The position numbers were made by a program, and so were the translations under genes. Shown in pieces: positions 38,013 through 51,300 of a stretch of DNA of 64,000 nt. The notes under the pieces were generated by a model. It ran no database searches, was not told the DNA's origin, and saw only the letters and a program-made list of their open reading frames with translations. Origin of the DNA: Burhinus oedicnemus (lineage: Eukaryota > Chordata > Aves > Charadriiformes > Burhinidae); the NCBI GenBank assembly GCA_008921705.1, contig VFFE01006977.1, positions 499,311 through 563,310 of the forward strand, given 5' to 3'. How positions within the stretch are numbered: position 1 is the stretch's first letter; every line of letters starts with the position of its first letter.

Positions 38013-38037
38013 CCACCGCCCCAGCAGGCTGGGGTGG
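38013..38037. repeat. GC-rich imperfect inverted repeat
   Basis: CCACC and CCAGC, separated by a GCC bulge, face GCTGG and GGTGG across an AG centre. This gives a 10-bp stem with a bulge. It is a GC-rich island of about 30 bp in AT-rich DNA with no visible gene context. Confidence 0.5.
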
Positions 38038-39720
38038 TTTGTTGGATTAGTCATCTTTTGCTAAGTGACACAATACTGGAAAACATTTTGGGCAGGACCC
38101 CAATGTACCCTCAGCTTCACATAAAGCCTTTCACACTGTGTAGGATCTAGCCTTCCGTCAGTACAAATTACTGAAGAGGCTTCATAAAAAGAAACACCTA
38201 TATTTGTGAACTGGATTATGACACTAATTCTACATCTCCCTACTTTTGAGAGGCTGAAGAGAAGTGAAAATTATTAACCAAGAAATTTGACTGAAGCTTG
38301 ATTAGCAGGTGGAAAAAGACTTAAAATGAAGTTCAAACCCCAAGAACTAAGCAGGGACACTGAGAAAAATAATCAGTGAAATGGAAGTTATTACAGTTCG
38401 GCTTTTGTAATGTTCCAGGTAAATGGGGACATATAATATCTTCTTATCTAATCAAAGAATTAGCACTGCCACTGTATTTTTAACTAAAGAAAGGATTAAA
38501 AAACATATTCCAGTAACAAGCAATATCACATTTGCTTTCCGAAGTCACCAGGAGATCATAGAGAAACACGGATCTTTCATTGTCAGATACATCTTCACAG
38601 CACTGGAAGGCACATCACATGCCAAACAATGTTGCGACCTGTAGTGCAAAGCTGTTGGTTACAATACAATTCACACATACTTAATGCAAAAAACAAAAAC
38701 GGGGATAGAGACTGATAGAATGGATGTTCCATTTGGTAAGCCCTAATATGACTAATTATGTTATAGCTAAGAAGAAGAGCCACTCTTCAGATTCAGCTCT
38801 GACTTGATCCTGTAAGCATATTAGAAATGCTCAGCACAGTATGAAAAACATAATGTTGCTCTGTTTTTTTCTAAAATTTGCCTTACTTAACGGAATTAAA
38901 ACAAAAAAATCAATATCGTCTTAGCCCTTCCCCTACACACAGAACTCAGATATTCATACACTGAGCATTACTCAGCCCAAGGCATCTATATTCTCCTTTG
39001 CAATCATTTCCCTATGTAGGTTTTCCTTCCACAATCAATACTAAAAAGAGTGAAACTGTATTTCAGGCAAACACGGCCAGATTCTCAAAATCAAACTCAC
39101 TACATACAGTGGGGAAAGAGCATTCATTCATACTAGACTCTAAAAGAACAGAAGAGCAGAATTTGACATTTTTCTAGACCTTTCTAAAATTATATAATTT
39201 TTTTGCTAATAAAACAGGATCGTAAGTTTAAAGATTCCTAGCTGGCATCAAGCCACAACCTTCTATGTCAAAATAAGATAATTCTCTTGTTGATTTCAAC
39301 AGAAATCTTTGCTAATCATGGGAAACGTCTTTGCAGTCTACTTGTGTCCATGTCTGTTTAAACAGTTCATTATCTATTCAATATTACAGATAAAAATGGA
39401 AAACAACAATTTTCAAATCTAACTTACCATAGATCTTAAAAAAAAGATCAGTTTTTGAAGAAAATACCACCAATTATATTGCTGCCCTGAGGTAATTCTA
39501 TGCATAACCAAGCACCTCCCAGGTCATGTGAAAATATTTCCAAAATTTGAGAGTGACATAAGAAGGAAAAGACTTTTATGAAATTTCACAAATTCTGACC
39601 CCGTGTATTTAAGAGTGAATTCTTTTTTCTCTCCGTTGATCTTATTTTCAAAAGAAATTTATTCCGGTCTATTAAAAATGGTATTTTGAATTAATTTCCA
39701 CTGAAATTATAAAGACCGAC

Positions 39721-39908
39721 TCACAGGATGGTGAGGTTGGAAAGGACCTCTGGAGATTGCCTAGCCCAACCTCCCTCCTCAACCACAGCCCATAGTCCAG
39801 GACCGTGACCAGGCGGGTGTTGAATATTTCCAGAGATGGAGACTCCACAGCCTCTCTGGGCAACCTGTTCCTGTGTTTGACCACTCTCACCATGAAAAAA
39901 GACACTCA
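39721..39908 (-). mobile_element. CR1 LINE, old 3' fragment
   Basis: On the plus strand it reads TCACAGGATGGTGAGGTTGG, AAAGGACCTCTGGAGATTGC and later GAGACTCCACAGCCTCTCTG, GGCAACCTGTTCC. The minus strand gives the end of the CR1 ORF with FFMVRVVKHRNRLPREAVES and PSLEIFNTRL before the untranslated tail. The terminal tail repeats are lost or diverged, and substitutions are frequent, so this copy is older than the one at 57685. It is inactive. Confidence 0.9.
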
Positions 39909-40321
39909 TCATGCTACCACTTTCTGTGACACAACTTAGCTGAAGCCGTCCATCTCAGTTTGACACTTGCTAGAAATGCATCCATCTTTGCCTGCGGGGT
40001 TATATGGTAACACACAGAACATCGGTCTAGTAGGCTTCAATCTATTTGCCTAAAGTTATCCAAGTCAATCAAAGAAAAGAATTTTCCAGTTGTCACTTTA
40101 TAGGTGTATTAAAATCAGTTAGTCATTGGGCTTGACAATTTAATCATTCACATCTATTCAAAGTTGGGTAAAATTACTGTAAGTGACTATACAGAACACA
40201 ACACAACAGTACTCGGTCTGAAATATGAAACTGCACAAGAAATCACAAAAAAACCCCAAACCACAAACCCTTCAACATCTGTAGATACAAAAACATTTCA
40301 GTACACTTGAAAACTGCTTAC
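39909..40321. other. Non-coding stretch before the candidate exon
   Basis: No feature is recognised. If the minus-strand exon at 40322 is real, this is the start of its downstream intron. Confidence 0.5.
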
Positions 40322-40466
40322 TTTTCCTTGGCTGGCAGTTCTGTCTCGTAAGTGGCCATCTTAGCTCCTGTCCCAGCAGGCATTGATGTCCTTTGTCTTC
40401 GCTTTCTTCTTGGAGCGGTATCAATGACATCTGGGCTACCCAGAAGGAAATCCCTTTGTTCTGGTG
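40322..40466 (-). CDS. Candidate internal coding exon of an unidentified gene
   Basis: This is the best coding candidate in the window. On the minus strand a long pyrimidine tract (CTTTTTCCTTTTGGCAG) forms a good splice acceptor just above 40466. The donor AA|GTAAGC follows at 40321-40316. The 145 bp between them are open in one frame. They begin with two bases that complete a codon, then give 47 full codons, then two bases left for the next exon (phase 1 in, phase 2 out). The peptide is hydrophilic. It contains PEQRDFLLGSPDVIDT, a strongly basic cluster PRRKRRQR directly followed by TSMPAGTGAKM, and ends ATYETELPAKE. RRQRTS would suit a basic-directed kinase, and the cluster could be a nuclear or membrane-facing signal. 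No fold, signal peptide or membrane segment is visible. I do not recognise the protein. The in-frame TAA inside the donor means it could also be a final exon ending KEK. No partner exon was found in the window, which would mean long introns. Confidence 0.5.
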
Positions 40467-43400
40467 CTGCCAAAAGGAAAAAGACCAAAGTTGAAAAGAA
40501 CTTGAATATGCAGTATTGCAAGACAATTCTTAAACTATTTTTTGTTTATTATTATTAAATCTCTATACTGCTAAGATGGGCTCAGATTTGACAGCAGTTG
40601 GTGTCAAAACAAACAGATGACACAGAGGGAAATTCGAAAAGACCAAATTTAAACTAGAAAGATAAGCTTCCCTCAACATCTCCTTGTACTCAGTGGAGAG
40701 AAAGATGGGCAGTTATAAACCAGAAATAAACTGATGGTCTCCTCATCCCTCCTACAGTAACTAGATAGGTAGCCTATAGAGCCCAGTTTCACCTACCTGA
40801 AGTTAGTCTTTGTCACCTACAGAATAATTAAGAAAGATGTGCACGTGGCACAAGGAAAGGAGCTTGAGTGTTCTGCCTACTGCATGGTTTTGTTCTGGCT
40901 CTTGGTCTGCAGTACGGACAGAAATACACACCCAGAAATAAAAAGAATTAAATAATTTTCTATATTCATTAGGATAAACCCTTGAGAGAAGCTTATTGCT
41001 GTGATCAAGCACTGTATTTTGTAATGGACTAGTCATTTTGCTACTATGGACCTCCAGGCAATAAATCCTTACAGGTTCTGCTGGAGACTCCCAGAAGACA
41101 ACACGCTTCAGGGAGCCTGAAGTCACGACTGATGGACAGCCTGATGTCTGTTCAGTGAGCCAAGAAATCATCCATCTGGAGCATACCCATGCATAAAAAG
41201 CAGTAATACCATCTTACTGCTCTACCCCTGGAACCCCAGGTGTCCCTGGTTCAGACTAAACCTCTCAAAGTGACAAAGAATATCTGCAGTCTGAAAGGAA
41301 AACAGGGAGAACACCTCGCAACCTGAAACTGGATAACGCAGCTAGGTTTCCACTGACTCCTCTGTTGAAGGTAAGGAAAGTAGGCTCTGTCCAGGTCCAT
41401 TTACCTACAATTTTAATTTCCATCATTATTGCATAAATTACAATTTCACACCTGGTTCACATTTATATGATCATGTAAATTCATAAAAGATGCATTATCT
41501 GCACTTAAAAAACAATCCCCTCTCTGCTTTGATAGTTACCTGCTTGAAGCTCAAACGTTAAGACAACTGGATCCTTCCTTAAGTTAAATCCCTCCCTTCC
41601 CTTGCCATTAATAAACTCAGAAGATATGAACACATTTTTATTCCAGCTATCAACACCCTGTAGCATGCTTTTATTTGGTATGCCTGCTTTAAAAATAAAA
41701 TCTTTAATTACTTTGAATTTTCAAGATAATGATATCCAGAACAGCACACATTTCAACTGAAATATATTAAATAATAATGTGGTGACTGAGGCTGATGCTA
41801 TTATAGTAACTTCCCTGATTATTACTTTCTGTGTATTTTAGTAAGGTTTAATCCCCACATGGATGAAAGACACCATAATTTGAGATTCAACAGCAAAGCT
41901 TTTCACAGAAAGTAAATAATTGGTCCTCCTCTTTCTTCATTCCTTTCACAGTTGTTACACTCGTCTGCTGAAAATTAAACAGGAAGAAAATATGCAACCC
42001 ACAAGTAACATTTTCACTGTTTCGCAAAAAAAAGTGTTTCTGACCAAGAACAGTGCTAAATTAAACATGTAAATAGAGGCTCCCTAGAGCCAGTGCAACC
42101 ACTGCTTATAATGAGGCATATGCTTAAATATCAGAACCTCTTAGCTTTTACCAGCATGCACTGTACTACATCACAGACTTCCAGATCTCTGTAGGGTGAC
42201 AACAGGTATTAGCTGACATGTTTCCAAGGCACAAGCTAATTAACAAGTTTCAAAGTCCAGTACAGACAAGATACATTGCCTATAATAAATGCTGAAAAGG
42301 GTTAAATTACAGTCTAATTCTCCACACTAACCTTTAACTAGCTATGCATACTTTTCCAGTGCTAAATGTTGAAAATATGTTCATGATTGTTAATTATTAT
42401 TTACTGGCAGCATATTCAGGGTAGTATATCTAACATTTACACTAATACTATTTTATATATTTCAACATCACTTCCTAAAGTCGAGTCCTTCTTAATCAAT
42501 ACACATAAAATAGTTTACTTTCAAGAATCAAACAAACTTGAATAATTTCACTATTGTAGCTCTTATCCTTCCTTGTTGCTGTTCTCATCCCATACTCCCT
42601 GCTTTTGCCAAAAAAGTAGATCCAGAGGTTAGCTACATATACAAAACCCACATAATGCTGATGTTAAATAAATAATGTCTCTGTGCTTTGACTTGTGTAA
42701 TATCCAACGGTGCTCAGGGCTCTCCTGTTCAGCATTGTTTACTGTTTAGACATAAATCCTGTTTGTCTTCTACAACAGCCCCACTGGTGCTTGAGCGAGA
42801 AAAACGGAAGAGAAATGTTCCTCTTTGCAACATATTGCAGTTGTGCTAACTTCAGGCTGGGAAAGTTTTTTTGCTAAACATCTCAATCTAATCTTTCCCG
42901 TGAAAATAAATTTTGCTCTTATGACCTACTAAAACCAAGCAGAATAAAAACATTTTTACTTAAATGATTCAAGTAAACCTCTGCAATAAAGTTCACAATT
43001 TCTATTGTGAGAATGTTTCTTTTAATAATGCCAAGAAGGCGGCTTCTCATTCAGACAGCCTAGAATGCAATCTTATGAACAGTAGTAGACTGACGCATAG
43101 ATAATGGTTGATCACTGTGGGCTTGGGGTTTTTTGTTGTCTTTGTTTCTTTTAAGACAAATTACCTCTTATGGTAGAACTGCTAATGAAGAGATGGCATA
43201 GACTTGAAGCTCAAAGTATCATGCATCACCATAAGACTTTAAACACACACCCACTACTGCTGCCCAAAAATAATTCCCATTAATGAATTCATTTATAGTA
43301 CTTGACTAAAATCCAAAGAAAGCTTCTGCAAAATATTATCCATCGCTGGACACAAAATCATTTGGAAAAATGAGAGACAGTCTTGAACATAAACCTAGTT

Positions 43401-44796
43401 TTTCATTCTGAAAACCTCTTCTGTCTAAATTTCAGCACCATTTTGAGGAAGTAAAGTTCCTTGATTTATCATGAAATTAAATTTCTTACTTTGATATTAT
43501 GTACTAAAATATGAATGATTCTATACCTTTGAGAAGAACAGTACCAATTGAATTACAGACAAGAGTATTGTTTGATGAAAGCCAGTTAATTAAACCACCT
43601 AAACCAACAAATGTTGATCAAGAAAAGGAAATAGATAGATAACATACATTCTGCAGGTGAATAACTGCAAGAAACAAGATTGATAAGACAGCAAGAAAGG
43701 GAACCATAATTCAGGTACTAAAAGAATATTTGTGCTAATAATATTAAAGACTTTAAGTAAAAACCCCTGATGTACTTTTTTGTTGTTTTGTTTTGAAGAG
43801 CGATATTATTTGGTGTGCAGAGGGAGTTTTCAAATAAGAAACAATATTCTAGAAAATAATTTAAAATGAAAACTGAAAATGGCTCTCACTAGTTTGGAAG
43901 AGTCAGAATGAAATCAAATCAATACAGTCCCATAACGCTGGGGGCCTGGAAACAGAAGATGCATTTACTCTAATACAGAAAAATGCCAGGACGCATTCTT
44001 GACATTTGGTACCCAACACCTTGCATCCACGGAGAACAGCACTGCCTCTTCCAAAGTGTCTGCTGGGAGCAGCCTCTGGCCAGCCAGACTCTGCCTGGGG
44101 AAGTGCGGGGTGGAGCTAGTAGAGAGCAAAATCGCTGCAGGGAACGTGCTAGCAATGAAAGGGGGCAGACAACTTTGCTCAGCTGCCAGCATCGAGGTCA
44201 GATCCTGGCATTGTTCAGTGTACTAATGTAACATCATGATCCCTGAAAACTACAGGCATTTTAAAATTAATTTCTGTAGCTTAGTTAAAGATAGGGTGTC
44301 CAGTTATATTTTAAAATAGACTTTTGCATTACTTCATTTTGATATCTAGAATTCAATTATTTAAAAATAAATACTTTCTAATCTATAATATTAACTTTTC
44401 AGTCTGGAAAAAAAAAAAAACCCTACCCACCTTCATTCTCTGAATATCATCACTTATAATGAAAATTCTACAGCTCTGACTTGTCTAATTACTAATGACA
44501 GTGCTGTATGCACTGAGAAAACAGAATCCAGCTCCTCTCAGTACAAGCTGTATTCTCAATAAAGGACTAAAACCAGTACTAAAAGCTTAGCTTTGCCATA
44601 AAAAATATATAGGGAGCAAAGCAAGTGAAAAATGAGTAGAAGCATTCCATTTAAGACGTAATAAAGGATCCCCAACTTGAACATTTCTGTTTAATTCATT
44701 GCTATCATCCAAAACATCTGGTAGAGCTGCTACGCTTAGCTAAACTGTCCTGTGTAGGTCCACATTAAAAGCATGTACACTTGCAGTATTTCGCAA

Positions 44797-44825
44797 ATTG
44801 CTGACTTTTGCATTGCTGACTTTTA
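44797..44825. repeat. 15-bp tandem duplication
   Basis: ATTGCTGACTTTTGC is immediately followed by ATTGCTGACTTTTAATGC. The first 13 bases of each copy are identical. This is a simple local duplication. Confidence 0.8.
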
Positions 44826-45551
44826 ATGCAATATGGGTGAAAGCAGAACCTGGAACTTGCTATTTATAGTTGAAAGACTACATCAGTGTTCTCATTTGCT
44901 TGTATTTCTATCCTGCTGATAACTAAAGTCAAGTGTATCATGTTTTCTGTTATCTTAAATACCGATCATTTGTTTCCCTTGATAAAATATTTTTTTCTCT
45001 CAATGTTTGTATTCCTCAGCATGCTAAGGTACATTAGAATGGGATGTGTCCTTTGCAAATATAGCCCTAGAGCCACAGACCCCTTGGGATTAGTCTCACT
45101 GCTAATAATGCACAGGATTGAGCCTACGTTAACCAGTCACTCCAGAAAAGGAAATATTGCAAAGGAAAACATATTTGAACACCGTATTGGTATCAGATTT
45201 ATAATTTTAAAACCAATCATCAGTGTCAAATAGATTCAAGGAACATTCACGTTTCTGGCATGTACCACCAAAGAAAATGTATTTAGCATTGTAAACTTGC
45301 TTTGCTCACAATAAAGAATTTGCAGTTATAAAAAAAAATGCTTTATTTATTTTTGGATTGGAATGGAACAGGAAAGATTTATCAAGGACACAGGCTTTTA
45401 TTCCCAGCAAAAGGACTGGCGTTTATTTAAAATGATCTCCTATCCCAGAGATTTTATCAACAGCAGCACAAAAGTCTGTCAATTTTAATTTCTGTTCTGA
45501 ATGAAAATTTACCTGATGCCTTTTTTGTCAGAGTAGTAAGGACTGATGAAA

Positions 45552-45594
45552 ATTTGTTCAGATTTTAATGGTCAGATTTGTTCAGATATTAATG
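45552..45594. repeat. 24-bp-period tandem duplication
   Basis: ATTTGTTCAGATTTTAATG is repeated as ATTTGTTCAGATATTAATG after a short spacer, with one mismatch in 19 bases. Confidence 0.8.
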
Positions 45595-48282
45595 CTATCA
45601 TAGGTCCTCTAAATTCCTCTCAGAGACGCTCTGTTAACAGAAGAGAATTTCCTGGTTGAGTTCTGCTTAATGCCAGGCAGCACATGTTCCTCCATAGAGT
45701 TACTCAACTGAACGACCAAGTTCTGCTGCCTCTCTTTAATGAAGCAGATGATTTACCCAAAAATCACTCCCTTGCTCAAGGATCTCACCATTTTCTGTAG
45801 GATGGTTTCCTTGGGAGAAAACCAGGCTGCACATACAATCACTGCCTCTCCTGCTTCTGCCCTTGCACAGCAGTGGTAGCAGATAAACTAGACTGCAAGA
45901 GGACAAAGTAGTCACAAAACGATCACCTAAAGAACACCAGGACGTCCTGTGACAGCTGCTCCCCAAGCCACAAAAGAACAAAAACAGAAAGGGAGCAGAA
46001 CTCATCACTTTAATCCTTGTCTGTAGTGTAACTTCAGTAATTACGCTGTTTCTAAATCTTAGCCTAATTCCTAAGGGATCACCATAGCTGATAATAATTA
46101 GCCTCTCTTTGACATTCGCAGCAGAGTGTCTCCTAAATGAATGGGTATGGAAATGAATGTGTCTCACTGATTTAGGCAATTCCTGCTAAGTAGGATTAAG
46201 TCATTCTTGACAGGCAGTTTAGGAAACACCACTTCCACCTACACTAAAGTTATCCTGTATATACATATTCTGGCCATAATCAGGCATTTTTCATAAGAAA
46301 CAGATCCATTTAGATCACTCAGAGATCCAAAATTAAACATTGGTATTTACAGTTCACGCATATGCGTCAATGAAAGTAACAGGAATATGTCACTATTTTG
46401 ATTTTAGGAACATAGTGAGAACCCTTCTCCATTCCCTTTGTTCTGTTCTATTTTATATTTCATTCTTTGTATAAATTTGGGTTTACTGTACCGTAATCCC
46501 CTGGGGCCTAAAGGCAGCTGAGACGGCAGTTCTATAAATTCTCTGTCAGCTAGTTATTAACGTTTATTTTTATAAAGAATAACTCTATGGGAAGTGTTTA
46601 TGAAGACACATTTTAAAACAACTCCAGCAAAAAGTTTAGATCCAGCTATACAAAATTTATAAATTGTATCCAGTTCTGTAAGGAAGTTTACATTTCACCC
46701 TCCTAGACTGTATTACCACTGACAAGCGTCCTATGTCTTAACATGTAGACTTTTCTATTTATAAAGCCTGTTCTTTTCCTGATGTCACCCTTTTTCAAAA
46801 GCTTTTAAAATACAATTCTTTTCTTTAATTAAAAAAAGCTTATTTCAAACCTGCAGGGAAACTTATCAAGTTATAATAAAAATCTTGTTGACATTCAATT
46901 TCCTTCTCAATGCGTATTTATTGGAGACAACTCAGCTGCTCATCTGTTACCAGTTCGTATTGTCTCGAAACTAGATGGCAAAAAAAATCAAGGTAAATTT
47001 GACAAGCAAATAATAAGTTTGGTCAGGAAGCATGAAAAAGTCTCTTTTCATATATCAAAATATCAGCAGGGAAAAAAGAATGCGTTTTTACAAATATCTG
47101 CAGAGACTCTGAAAGAGATCATTAATTTTAATCATCAAAGCTATGATCTCTAATAGAAATCCCTCTTTTAAAATTACTTTGATATGGGATATTTCAATGA
47201 ACCATATGTACTTCATCAGATAAGATATTAATTCTCAATAATTCATAATAATGTGTGTTGCTAAAAATACTTTGGTAATGCCATAATTCTAAGAAAGTCA
47301 CTCGTTATAAACATTGTCAAAGGTTGTGATTTATCAGTAACCCAGTAATCTTGAAAATCCTCACAGTATACAGCTGTATAGTATATACTTGTAGTGTCTC
47401 TAGCCCCTAAAAATTAGTACCTGCCTTACAATACAAACAGAAAGCTTTATAATGTGCTCGAATCTTTCCTGACATGGGTCAGGTAGAGGCTCCATTATGA
47501 AGCAGTGAACACAGAGACTGTAATTTTGATACCTGAAACCTACTAACAACTGAAGATGCTTTCCTTGCTTTATTTTTTATGGGTGCTGGACAGAAGCAAC
47601 AGTGATGTTGGCGACTCAGATGCTGTGCTGGTTTTTGACTAGCCAAGGGCTGTTTGGTGATGATTTAGGCTGCTCAGCAACAGCATGCTCCAGTTTTTAA
47701 ACGATCCACTGAAAGTCCAGATTTATTACATACGGTTTTAGAAACTGTTTTCCATCTCTGACTCATGAAACTTTTAGAAACTCTGTATTAATGCTGCCTG
47801 ATAAGGCTAATTTTTGTGTCCCATGGTTGGATGTTCCGTCGCCTAGCACACCAGCACATCGCAGTTCAGGCAAGAGCATTTAAAAAGTCGTTGTCTGAAA
47901 AGGTTGAGATGAGCTCACTGTCCCGGGTGTGACTGTTTGCTGGAGTCATTTTCTGGACTCCCTTGATGTCCTATTTGGATCATCTGTACCACCCAGGGTG
48001 GAGGTAGGAGGCTTCTGAACAGCATCCCCAGGAGACATTAAACAGCATGCAGGTCAAGTAAACAAAACAACAAAACAGACAGACAGAAGAATTAAAAACA
48101 TGAAGCTAAGAAAAGCTTTGGAAAAAATTTCTAGGCTGTGATCTTTTGATTCAATGTGAGGTAGCGGAGCCCAAAGTCATTTCTCACTAAGCATGTAAAA
48201 GACATATACCTCATGCCTGGAATTACAACTGGCATCATTTTTGCTCTAATAAATTTTTCTGGTGTCTACAGCTAATGTTGCT

Positions 48283-48329
48283 AAGCCCACCCCGCTGATC
48301 CAGGCTCTGGCACTGATGCTGGTGGGCTT
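48283..48329. repeat. Perfect 9-bp inverted repeat with structured loop
   Basis: AAGCCCACC and GGTGGGCTT are exact reverse complements separated by 29 nt. The loop itself contains CCAGGCTCTGG, which can form a small second stem. The GC content is high for this window. It is too short in the stem to call a microRNA precursor. Confidence 0.7.
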
Positions 48330-51300
48330 CCGAGTATCACCTCTGAGGTTACCCCATATGTCAGACAATAATTATTATGCCTAACTCCTGGCTGTGTGGA
48401 CATGGAGCCTGACATTTGAAAGTCAGTCCTAAAGAAAAGTTTGAATAATGGTAATTATATTACTTACAGATTTCAAAGCAGTAAGAAATTATTTTGTTAC
48501 CCTTGGTCACCCGTAACGCTATTTAGAAAGTGAAGATAAAGTAGCATAGCTATTTATGAGCACTTTGAAACAGGTCTTCTGAATGAATACTAACAGTAAG
48601 TCTTAAAGCCCTTGGGCATGCATTTGTAAGAACCATAGCTACTCCTGTGCTGACGTCTTCACTCAAAATCAGTATCTCTTGAATGGTGAAATATACAACA
48701 GTGACTGAAAAGATCTGTAAACAATAAAGCCTTTTGACTTGTTTTATTTATTATTTCTTTGGATAAAGTGCTGCGTTGCTTGAATAGTCTCTAGATTATC
48801 TAGTCTGTCTGAAATGTACATAAAAGCTGGTTTAGAAGATCATCATCTTGACACACATATTTTATTCACTAAGAACCCTGCAGGGATCACGAGGCCAGAG
48901 AGATCTGCCTCTGTGTACTCAAGGTAGTCTTAAAAAACAAGTGTGAGCTGCACTCAGGCCATAACTTACCCAGTGCCCTGAAGCTGCACCATACTGCTTT
49001 GAAATAGCTGGAGCTTAGATTCTTATGCCACAAGAATGACTTCTTTCCCCATTAAACAAATTTTGCAGAAATCAATACAACTCAAGGGAAGCCACAGGCT
49101 GCAATAACTCTGGGAAATGTATGTTTTCATAATGATGGCATTTTATGGTGGATAAATTACTAACCTGAACCCATAACTTTCTTGTGTGGTATCTTCTAAG
49201 CTGCTTTAAGTTTTTTTTCAATCATATTATAAATTCCATTTTTTTGGGGTATAGATATTTCTACTTTAGGTTGAGCAAACATTCCAGGTGTACAGGTGGA
49301 AAAATCTGAAATAAAAGTCTACTTAAGCAGGAACTTAAGCCTGTCCGTATTTCACTATATATTGGTAAGGAAGTACAATGTTTAAACAAATACTGCATTC
49401 AGACCAGAAGCTATTTTGATACTTGTATTATTTATATAGTAACATAAATATGTGGCCCTATCTGTTTTCTTTGAGAGACAAAAAGACAGATTTTAAGCTT
49501 TAAAATCATTTACTCTAAGAGTTAGTGATGCAAGCACTATGCCCCTTCATTAAGGTACATAATTTTAACCTTGGAACACAAAACAGCTACATTAAAGCTG
49601 TCCTGACATGTGAACATACATAATTAAAGATTGGATAGAGCCTAATCATTCAAAATTTCATCGTCAAAGGAAAAATGTTGAGAAAGCATTAAATGAGTAA
49701 AAAAAGAAATGGAGCACGTCCTGCAGTTTATACATTGATTCTACACCACTAACAATAGCATTGGAAGGATTCAAGGGTGGCTGCTTACCCAGAAAGATGC
49801 TTTTTACCTCTAGTTCCCCAATTTTAATTCTGTCTATGGTTGTGGTCACTAAAAGTCCCCATTACTAGTGGTTATTTTGTAGTTAGTGTGAAATGATTTA
49901 ATTTCATCACACTCCTAGGGAATATTTATTACTTGCAGATATTCGAATAAGACTTGGGTACTTAAGCAAGGATAGAATCTTCTGCAATCTATAAGCAAAA
50001 GTTAAGCTTAATCACTTTTTCCTAACCCCGCAATCTTCTGGCATCCCATACTACAAATATTTTTCTAAGGATCAAAGTTATTCAACACGCAGGCTCCTGC
50101 ACTGCATTCAGGGGGACACGGGATCTGCTCCTGATCCTGCCACTGGCCTGGATGAATATCCATGCATTGGTTCCTCGCGTGTAAACTGCGAGTAATGTTT
50201 ACTTGACTTTATGAAACATCTTAACACTGAGGGAGAAATGGGTCACACAAGCCAGGTCCAAAGGATAGAGGCACCTCTCTAAACATAAGAGCAGCTAAGA
50301 GGTATGAGGCATTATGATTCTTGTAGACACCAATTATGTGCATGTGCGTGTGCGTAGGGACCCTGGAGGATGGAGAGGGCAGGGAGGCTAAGCCTCTGTG
50401 GATGAAACGGTGAGTCTTGGGGTGGGTAGGCATGAGGAAAGGGCCAGTTTTGTCAAGCAAGGCTCAGTCACAGATCAGCTTGGGATCTAACAGCCCGGTG
50501 AACCACTTTGATGGCCAATATGATCCTTCAGCGTCTGAAAGATTACAAAGTGTTACTATAATCTTCTGATCGTGTTGATAGAAAACACTTGAAAGAATAA
50601 AGCCTAATTAATACAATCAACCAGTACTACTGAAAGGATCAAAGGTCATATTAATTATTATAAACTGTAATTAAGAACAGAAATTTAGACACTTGTGTAT
50701 AAAAACTGTGGGCTTTTTGTTTTGGTTTGGTTTTTTTTTTAATTTTTATTTTCATTCAAAGTAAACCTTTTAAAGAGTAAAACACTGCCCAAAGTATTCA
50801 ATGTCTTGAATATCGAAGTGAAAAACCAGGAAGTTAGACGTGACTCTGGGAGACATCCTCAGAAAAGCCCATGCTTTGCTCCAGCATCCTCCAGGCTTCA
50901 GTGACAATTACCAAAAAATCTGGGTGAAGCCCGTAAGATTTAGTACTGCTGCCTTTTCCATCTATTCTCATTTCCTCTCTCTGCCTTTAGCAAAATTTGA
51001 GACAAACTGAATGTACTGTGGTGACTGGTAAAAGCAGGTCATTGCCCAGAAAGTGAGTAGACAAGGCCCTTGAGAGAATTATAACAAAGTCCGAACCCCT
51101 TCCTTCTGAAAGATTGTTTCATGAGAAGCTTGCGTCCTTTCCAAATAACCTTGCTACAGAAGGGATTTTTAGAATATTTATATTGTGCTTTTTCTATGTA
51201 TATACCCTTTTTCCAAATTTAATATGCTTTAGATCTTACATATTTTTTAATTTTGTATAACCAGCTGATACACTTCCAAACTCTGGTGTGCATTCTCTTA

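Larger units (their letters stand above)
29188..39720. other. Long non-coding stretch
   Basis: No exon or RNA gene could be supported over about 10.5 kb. Listed separately are a G-quadruplex motif (31936), a hairpin (31172) and three patches that look like possible regulatory DNA. At 30012-30054 the motif CAACCTTTTTC is repeated at short spacing. At 35090-35113 there is a small CTCCTGGCA direct duplication. Confidence 0.55.

Noticed and set aside
39070..39130. GGCCAGATTCTCAAAAT resembling the edge of a palindromic repeat
   Set aside because: Only the outer motif is similar. No inverted partner or core could be seen.
43965..44231. Four overlapping short frames in a GC-richer island
   Set aside because: Higher GC lowers stop frequency in all frames, and no product is recognisable.
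45736..46179. 147-codon minus-strand open frame
   Set aside because: The translation has no recognisable motif and the surrounding sequence shows no promoter, splice or codon-use signal.
47580..47700. Similarity to an avian LTR start (GATGCTGTGCTGGTTTTTGA)
   Set aside because: Only a short match. The following sequence does not continue like an LTR.
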